Program-made: the position numbers and the translations under genes | Notes under the pieces: generated by a model | Told to the model about the DNA's origin: nothing | The model's database searches: none | Seen by the model: only the letters and a program-made list of their open reading frames with translations | NCBI GenBank assembly: GCA_949358305.1 | Contig: OX442320.1 | Span: 10,184,259-10,248,258 of the forward strand | DNA length: 64,000 nucleotides | Direction: 5' to 3' | Source: Strigamia acuminata | Lineage: Eukaryota; Arthropoda; Chilopoda; Geophilomorpha; Linotaeniidae | Shown: one piece after another, positions 57,042-64,000 of the stretch | Position numbering within the stretch: the first letter of the stretch is position 1 | How the letters are laid out: every line of letters begins with the position of its first letter

Positions 57042-60000
57042 TCATAAATCGACGTAAACGTGAGGGTCTGACATGGCAATTTTGACGAGGGTTTTCTTAA
57101 TGCGCAAAGAAGTCAATCGTGCACTCGGGTTCTGATGCCAGCATTCCTTCATTAGCTTAACTATCGATGTTAGTGTCTTGAAAATAAATTTAGAGAATGG
57201 TGGTTAAAGAGTGTTTGTTTTACCTGCATTCAATTTGGAATATGGTAATTACTTGGTGTGATGACCACCGATTAGGTATCGCTGGTCTTTGTTGATCGAC
57301 GCAAATTATTTTACGCATGTCTTCGAAACTGGGATCCGACGGCACCAAATCAAAATATGGCGGTTTGTAGTCTTCAGCAATACCTGGTAAAATGTTTAAA
57401 GAATGGGTTGAAAAGGTTTTGAAATAAATGTGAGAAGATGTAAAAATGTAAAAAATAATGTGAAAACTTAAAATTTAACAATCTTGTAAAAAATGTAAAA
57501 ATGATGGAAATAAATGTAAAGATGATGGAAATAAATGTAAAAATAATGGAAATAAATGTAAAATTGATGGAAATAAATGTAAAAATGGAGGAAATAAATG
57601 TAAAAATGAAGAAAATAAATGTAAAAATGGAGGAAATAAATGTAAAAATGGAGGAAATAAATGTAAAAATGTAAACTTCATGTAAAAAATGTAAACATTA
57701 TGTAAAAATGTAAAAATCTTGCAAAAAATTAAAAAAATCTTGTAAATATGTAAAAAATCTTGTAAGGAATTTGTAAAACTTGTAAAAAAAAATTTTAAAT
57801 CTTGTAAAGACTGTAAAAACCAAGTAAAAAATGTAAAATAAAGTAATGTAAATGAAATCTAATAAAATACAAAAAATGTCAAAGCTTAGTAAAAACGGAA
57901 AAATCACAAAAACATTTAAAAAAAAAAACACGTAAACATAAAAGTAAAAAATAAGAACAAAATGCAAGAAAAAAATACCATTGCTGTAGCACCGTCTGGC
58001 GATCTCCCACAAAACGAGTCCGAAAGCATAAACATCGACCCTCCTATACGCATCGAACATATCGACATTGAGCGTCTCGTCCAGCACTTCCGGCGCCATA
58101 TAGCGCTTGGTGCCCACACGACTATTACTAGCCACAGTCATCTCACCAGTAGTCTGTGAATGCGTGACGGCCAAGCCAAAGTCGGCAATGACGCAAATGC
58201 CGTTGCCCTGCACGAGAATGTTCTTCGATTTGATATCGCGGTGCGCTATGGCCGGCTTGCCCTGCGTGCCGAAGATTTCGATGTGCAAATGGACGAGGCC
58301 CGAGATGGCCGACACGCACAGTTTCATCATTTCGTGCACGCTCAGCGTGTTGCAGTTCAGGTGGTCGTAGAGAGAGCCCAGCTCGTGGTAGTGCGTCACT
58401 AGCCACAGCTGCGTGCACGAGTTGCGCGACGTCATGTCCGAGCCGAAGTAACCGAGGATGTTCTCGTGGCGCAGCAACATGGTGCAGTAGATTTCCGTTT
58501 CTCGCTTCCACGACGACTCGTCGCGCGAGAAGAAGATCTTGACGGCCACGTTTTCGCCCTGCCAAATGCCGCGCCACACTTCGCCGTACCGGCCTTTGCC
58601 TAAGACAGAACCACATTTTATTTTATTTTCTTACATTTATTTCTTTTATTATTTTTACCGATGCATTCCATTAGTGAGATTTGTTTCGCTAGTGTCCTCT
58701 GAATGAGCAACGGTAAACCTGAGCCACTGCCAGATGTTATGGAATGTTCAAAAATCTCCTGGAATAAAGAAAAATTGATATAAAAATCAACAAAAACCAC
58801 CAAAAGGCATTTAGAATTAATAGAAATAGTTAAAAAACGTCATTTACACGCTAAAAATCGTTTGAAAATAACAATTACAAGCTAAAAATCAATTTAAAAC
58901 GTCATTTAGAAGTTAAATTTCAATTTAAAACATCATTTAGAAGCTAAAATTCGTTTAAAATCGGCACATAAAAGCCAAAAATCATTTAAAAACCTCATTT
59001 AGAATGTAAAACTGGATAAAATTCGTCATTTAGAATGTAAAACTGGATAAAATTCGTCATTTAGAAGTTAAAAATCGATTAAAATCGTCATTTAGAAACT
59101 AAAATTCGTTTAAAATCGGCATTTAGAGTGTAAGACTCGATAAAATTCGTCATTTACAAGCTAAAAATCGTTTCAAAAGAACAATTACAAGCCAAAAAAT
59201 CAATTTAAAACGTCATTTAGAAGTTAAATTTCAATTTAAAACATCATTTACGAGCTAAAATTCGTTTAAAATCGGCATTTAGGAGCCAAAAATCATTTAA
59301 AAACTTCATTTAAAAAGTAAAACTCGATAAAAATTAATTTAAAATAACATTTACAACCTAAAAATCGATTAAAATCGTCATTTAGAAACTAAAATTCGTT
59401 TAAAATCGGCATTTAGAGTGTAAGACTCGATAAAATTCGTCATTTACAAGCTAAAAATCGTTTCAAAAGAACAATTACAAGCCAAAAAATCAATTTAAAA
59501 CGTCATTTAGAAGTTAAATTTCAATTTAAAACATCATTTACGAGCTAAAATTCGTTTAAAATCGGCATTTAGGAGCCAAAAATCATTTAAAAACCTCATT
59601 TAAAAAGTAAAACTCGATAAAAATCGATTTAAAATAACATTTACAACCTAAAAATGGATTAAAATCGTCATTTAGAAACTAAAATTCGTTTAAAATCCGC
59701 ATTTAGAATGTAAGACTCGATACAATTCGTCATTTAGAAGCTAAAAATCGATTAAAATCGTCTTTTAAAAGAAAAAATAAGTAAAATTCCGTACTCTGAG
59801 TGTGCTGTCACCAGCTGCCATGGCATGCAGATCATCCCTGTAACCAATATCAGCTTCCCGGGAATAAACCGTATCCATCCGATGTTTCCGACACCGTCGG
59901 AAGAAGAAAAACCCAATCAAAGCGATGATTAAAACGACCAAAACGGGGCACACGATGTAAATCAAGCACTTCTGAACCGCACTTATATTATCTTGAAATT

Positions 60001-60684
60001 CCCCTAAATTTAATTTAATTAATTTTTCTTTCATTTTTTTTCCCACCAAATTTCCATTTCTCACCAACGATCGTTTTCGACGGCAAAGTAGGAAACGTCT
60101 CATTATTGCACATGTCCTCCGTACAACAAGAAAACGAATATCTCCCCATCGATTCGTAAGCCGAGCTGCCATCGTAGTACGGAGTCTTGCAATAAAACGT
60201 CACGGTGTCCTTAGACGTTGCACAACCGCGATACAACACTTGCCTTCCGTACGAATCTTGAATATTCGCCGAATAACACTGCAAACAGATTCACATTTCA
60301 ATTTCCTCTTCAACAAACTGCTTCCCCCTAAATGGGTGCAGCGAGACCCCCTACGTACGAACATTCGAGTTACAAACTTGTGTTTTTCACCCTAAAATTA
60401 TAATTATATTATAAAAAGAGATTAAAAATGAGATATTAACAATTTTTGCAGATTGTACACGTTTGCTGGACTTCCGAGAGCGTTCTCGGAACGGAACTCG
60501 TTCGTGTTCGTACGTAGGGGTCTTAGTGTTATTGTTTTTATTATTTTTTTTACTTGTAATGCGTTATTGCAGACTTCGACGGTGCCGCTTGTGAGGCAAT
60601 CGTCGCACGAATAACAGTCGTATCGTTTCATGGGAAGCAAGTTGCCGTTCACTGCGAATTTGTTCAGCGTCATGTTCGCATTCG
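57042..60684 (-). CDS. sax: BMP type I receptor kinase (saxophone/ALK1-2 type), first exon not found
   Basis: Exons in transcription order: 60554-60684, 60065-60278, 59795-60003, 58659-58758, 57979-58599, 57253-57383, 57042-57176. They give about 513 residues without the signal-peptide exon. Features: Cys-rich ectodomain (CYSCDDC..., SCCTEDMCN), transmembrane helix in the 59795-60003 exon ([18 protein letters not shown]) followed by RRCRKHR, GS box [15 protein letters not shown], and kinase ([37 protein letters not shown]). The L45 loop ([12 protein letters not shown]) is the ALK1/ALK2 class, signalling to Smad1/5 (Mad). It acts at the cell surface for BMP-type ligands. The first exon in the list enters in phase 1; a start exon ending in that phase was not located between 60685 and 61676. 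Confidence 0.88.
57480..57680. repeat. 21-bp minisatellite in saxophone-type intron
   Basis: Unit GGAAATAAATGTAAAAATGA plus T, period 21, about nine copies, then degenerating into TGTAAAAA runs. Confidence 0.93.
58800..59780. repeat. Higher-order repeat, 290-bp period, in saxophone-type intron
   Basis: Short units of about 29 bp (CATTTAGAA.CTAAAA.TCG..TAAAA) are organised in a 290-bp block. The phrase GATTAAAATCGTCATTTAGA recurs at about 59078, 59368 and 59658, exactly 290 apart, with long identical stretches between. Confidence 0.92.
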
Positions 60685-60859
60685 CTTGAAAGAAAAATGA
60701 AACTGCAATTATTTTCTCATTTTAACGACTTATTGTACGCGTGCAATTCGACTCGTTTCTATTCAAATAAAAAATAAAAAGGAATTTGATTACAATACAA
60801 ACAAATATCGGGTGACAATTGGCCGTTTCCTCGCTAGCCTTCAAATGAATTAATCTTCC

Positions 60860-61235
60860 AACATCCTTTTTCAATTTTCAAAAGTTTTTTTGGCTTTTTT
60901 TTCAATTTTATCAAATCATTTTTCAAAATTTTTCTGATGTTGATCAATTTTGTCAATTATTATCCAGTTTGTCAATTATTTTTCAATTTTGTAAAATTAT
61001 TTTTTCAATTTTTTCACTTTTGCAAAATTATTTTTTCACTTTTTCACTTTTGAAAAATAATTTGTTCTTTTTTCCACTTTTAAAAATTATTTTTTTCAAT
61101 TTTTTCACTTTTGAAAAATTATTTTTCAATTTTTTTTACTTTTTTTTTAAAAATAATTTTTTTCAATTTTTTCACTTTTGAAAAATTATTTTTCAATTTT
61201 TTTTACTTTTGAAAAAATAATTTTTAATTTTTTTT
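60860..61235. repeat. T-rich tandem repeat
   Basis: Degenerate copies of AAATTATTTTTTCAATTTTT with CACTTTTG. Low-complexity frames here are not genes. Confidence 0.8.
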
Positions 61236-61676
61236 AAATTTTTTTTTGTCTGCGCTTGAAATTCAATCGCAGAACAAATTGAAGAGCCAATTCAACGTTA
61301 TTTATACGCTCATTCGGCTAATGAAGTGTCAAACACGATTTTCCCGCAAAACAACAACAAACTCATCCATTTTTAAAATTTGAAATAAAAAATAAATAAA
61401 TAAATAAATTTCGTTAATTTATTCCGTACGCTACGATCAAAGTAATAAATCAACTGCACACCATTTCCTAGTTTTCTACTCCAATTTACAAAACGTGGTT
61501 GAATGAAACCCGAAATCTCGAGGTAATTACGGGCAGTGCGAGCGAAATACCTTGAAGGAAGCCATTTTGTTTTCTTTTTCTTAAGCATTACACACCTGAT
61601 TAAACACGCGATTCTAATATGATCGCACTTTACTGCGTTCATTTCAATCGTCAATTCATTTATAACATTAACTTAC

Positions 61677-61900
61677 CTGTTGCAGGCAACAGTTATGTCA
61701 TAAAAAGTCATTTAACAAAGAAGATATCAAGTGGGAACACAACCGATTACAACACCTCGCCATAGCCAACGGACAATTCACTAACTTGTCTTGTTTGCAC
61801 TAATACTGTAAATAGCGGGAGGCCGTGTTGAGGGATGGCCGTGAGTGGCGGCCTCGAGTGAGCGAACTCGACACTATTTTTGCCTAGCTCAATCAAAAAT
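61677..61900 (-). other. Probable 5'-UTR exon of the saxophone-type gene
   Basis: A strong donor (CAACAG|GTAAGTT) at 61677 lies upstream of the receptor on its strand. The exon has only short frames. The upstream limit, near 61900, is a guess from base composition. It sits about 100 bases after the end of the PIKfyve-type gene. Confidence 0.45.
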
Positions 61901-62006
61901 GGCGGATAAATCAAATATTTAATTTATTTTTCTTTCTTTTTACGTTTACGTAAGAAAATATTCACTTTACAACGGAAGAAATTACAATCTGCGTTACATA
62001 ATTTAT

Positions 62007-64000
62007 TTATAAGTCGTCTATTTTCTGCCCTAGGCCCGTCCATCTGTCGGGAATGTTTAAAAAGTATCGATCCATCGCTTCACAAAATCGTGTTCTGTAC
62101 AGTTCCGGTGAAATAATGGTCGGCGATTGCCCCGGATGTAAAATCCCACCTTTGACGACCATTTCTAATTTCTTGTCCCACGTAAAAGTGCGGATATAAT
62201 CTAAAAAAAATAATTTACATTTACAATTTATAATTTATTATGCAGTTTTTGTGCATTTTTCAATAGAAATCGCAATTTTTCTTCATTTAATCATGTAAAA
62301 TTGCATTTTTTCCGTATTTTTTCATGTAAAATGGCAATTTTTCTGCGTTTTTTCTTGCAAAATTACCATTTGCATTTAAAATTGCTATCACGATGTACAA
62401 TTCAATCTTTACCGATAATTCCAATGACTAATTCCTGTTTTGCCTCGTCGATTCCAACCAGCAACGAATAATCCATCACCAATTGTTGCGACAAAAACTG
62501 CGTGTCGCTTCTCACAGCCGTCATTATCGCAGTTTTTGAATGCTGTCGAATGTACAATGGATTCTCCAACATAACTGCGCAAAAACAAAAACAAAAACAA
62601 AACATTAAAAAAAATCTCCCAAATAAATCCCCCTATATTTCATCAAGCCATCTACTTTTCTGCATATTTTCGTCCAACAAAACCAATTCCTCCTCCGGCT
62701 TCGCTGTCGCCATTCTCTTCGTCTTCGAGCCCTTCAAGTCGAACTTTTGCGATATATTTCGTTCGTAAAACAAATTCTCCATGACCAACAAATCCATTTT
62801 TTGAGCCGAATTTGCGTAACTGTAACAAATCCGATAAACGCCCAATATTTTAGCCAAACACGTCGGTCTCTAAAAAAATAAATAAAATAAATAAAATAAA
62901 CAAAACCCAATTAAACAATTATATAAATCACCCGCTCGTTGAAGCATTTTTTGATATATCGGAAGTAATGGGGTCCAATTTCAGCAAATGATTGCGATTC
63001 TGGTCGCGACATCTGTTTCAGTATAAAACGATCATCTAAAAATACATTTTTTTTTAGTATAAAAATATATTTTATTTTATTTCTATTTCTCTTTACCAAA
63101 TGTTTTGCAGAAAATCATTCCGCTTTTGCCTCCTTTCGCCTGCCAGTTGACGCAATGGCTCAAGGAACGAATGTAGGTTTCTTCGCCTTGAGGAAAGACC
63201 ATTTCGCGAAGTTTGCGGAACTGTTCGGCGAAATATACCCGGCAAAAACATTTTGATGTGGGGTCGGCGAATTCGATGTCGATGTGGAAATCGGATTGTT
63301 TTTTACTGTTGCCTTTCGACCGGTCTAATTCGGGGCCAGGAGGGATCGGCAAACCTCGTTCGTCAATGAAATCTAAATGATTTATAAAGATTATTCAAAT
63401 GGATTATCATTTAATTGCAAGTCCGGCTGTGACGATACAACAAAAATGCATTTCAAACGCCAAAAAATGTATAAAAACGCACCAAAATTGCATTTTTAAA
63501 TGAAAGGTTGCATAAAAATGAACAAAAATTGCAATTTTTCATGAAAAGTTGCATAAAAATGGACAAAAATTGCAATTTTTCATGAAAAGTTGCATAAAAA
63601 TAGACAAAAATTGCAATTTTTATATGAAAAGTTGCATAAAAATAGACAAAAATTGCAATTTTAAATGAAAAGCTGCACAAATATTCATTTTTTTTCGTAC
63701 GAAAAAGGTGGTGCTAATTTCACTTTGTAATACCTTCTTCATTTGCCACTGCTTCGGATTCAGAATTCCCCGTAGAATAAAGAACAGAAACGAAAGAATT
63801 CGCAGCTGGGGATTTCGAAGGTCGGAACACCGTGCGATCACCGCCCCGAAAAAACGCAAGCACTCCGCCCTTCCTCGACATGCCACCTGAGCAAAAACAA
63901 ATTAACCAACCAATTAATACCCACAAATAAACTTTTTACCCATGTCGTTGCCAACACTTCCTTCGAACGATCCACCCGCAATTAAATCTTTATCCACAGA
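62007..64000 (-). CDS. fab1: PIKfyve/fab1 lipid kinase, C-terminal part (partial)
   Basis: Exons in transcription order: 63940 to beyond the window edge, 63734-63886, 63097-63372, 62932-63035, 62656-62869, 62413-62574, 62007-62200. This is the phosphatidylinositol 3-phosphate 5-kinase catalytic domain. Motifs: SGMIFCKTFGKE-type lysine region, DRFILKQMSRPE, FDLKGSKTKRM (the lipid kinase DLKGS core), MDYSLLVGID (catalytic Asp region), IIDYIRTFTWDKKLE, and SPELYRTRFCEAMDRYF near the C-terminus. It makes PI(3,5)P2 on endosomes and lysosomes, controlling their size and traffic (family knowledge). The FYVE, chaperonin-like and other N-terminal regions lie beyond the window. Confidence 0.92.
63440..63690. 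repeat. 41-bp minisatellite in fab1 intron
   Basis: Unit GTTGCATAAAAATGGACAAA plus AATTGCAATTTTTCATGAAAA, period 41-42, five copies. Confidence 0.95.

Noticed and set aside
57698..57978. C-terminal extension of the kinase frame into a Phe/Tyr-rich tail
   Set aside because: This is read-through into an AT-rich intron. A donor at 57979 joins to the conserved kinase end at 57383.

Overview
The window is animal nuclear DNA, most likely from an arthropod and probably a pancrustacean. The evidence is short spliced introns, a baboon-type activin receptor with two interchangeable ectodomain exons, Ty3/gypsy-type retroelement remains, AT-rich intergenic DNA and many short intronic minisatellites. The species cannot be named from the sequence alone. 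Exon limits were derived by hand from splice signals, reading phase and remembered family motifs; no alignment was run.

Left third (1-26725) is repeat-dominated. Bases 1-3621 look identical to 23085-26705, and the first copy runs into a 200-base assembly gap. Next come an intronless thymidine kinase (minus strand), a cluster of at least seven related GC-rich dispersed repeats (about 5.5-15.3 kb), a small spliced gene with a duplicated 78-nt RGR-motif exon, an orphan terminal exon, and a small Cys/His-rich gene. A Ty3/gypsy-type element follows: pol truncated at its 5' end, a 927-residue second ORF with DnaJ-like CxxCxGxG motifs, a long 3' region with a 127-bp triplicate, a polypurine tract and a 673-bp LTR.

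Right part (28-64 kb) is gene-dense, conserved host DNA: a WDR86-type WD40 gene (+), a baboon/ALK4-5-type receptor (-), a WAC/wacky gene (-), an MPP7/metro MAGUK gene (+), a saxophone/ALK1-2-type receptor (-), and the 3' end of PIKfyve/fab1 (-). WAC and MPP7 start head to head. The two receptors represent the activin/TGF-beta and BMP branches of one pathway and enclose the WAC-MPP7 pair. From memory, vertebrates keep MPP7-WAC-BAMBI together and pair ALK2 with ALK7 and ALK1 with ALK4, so this block looks like an ancient gene neighbourhood. Almost every longer intron carries its own AT-rich minisatellite, and three of these have a period of exactly 21 bp.
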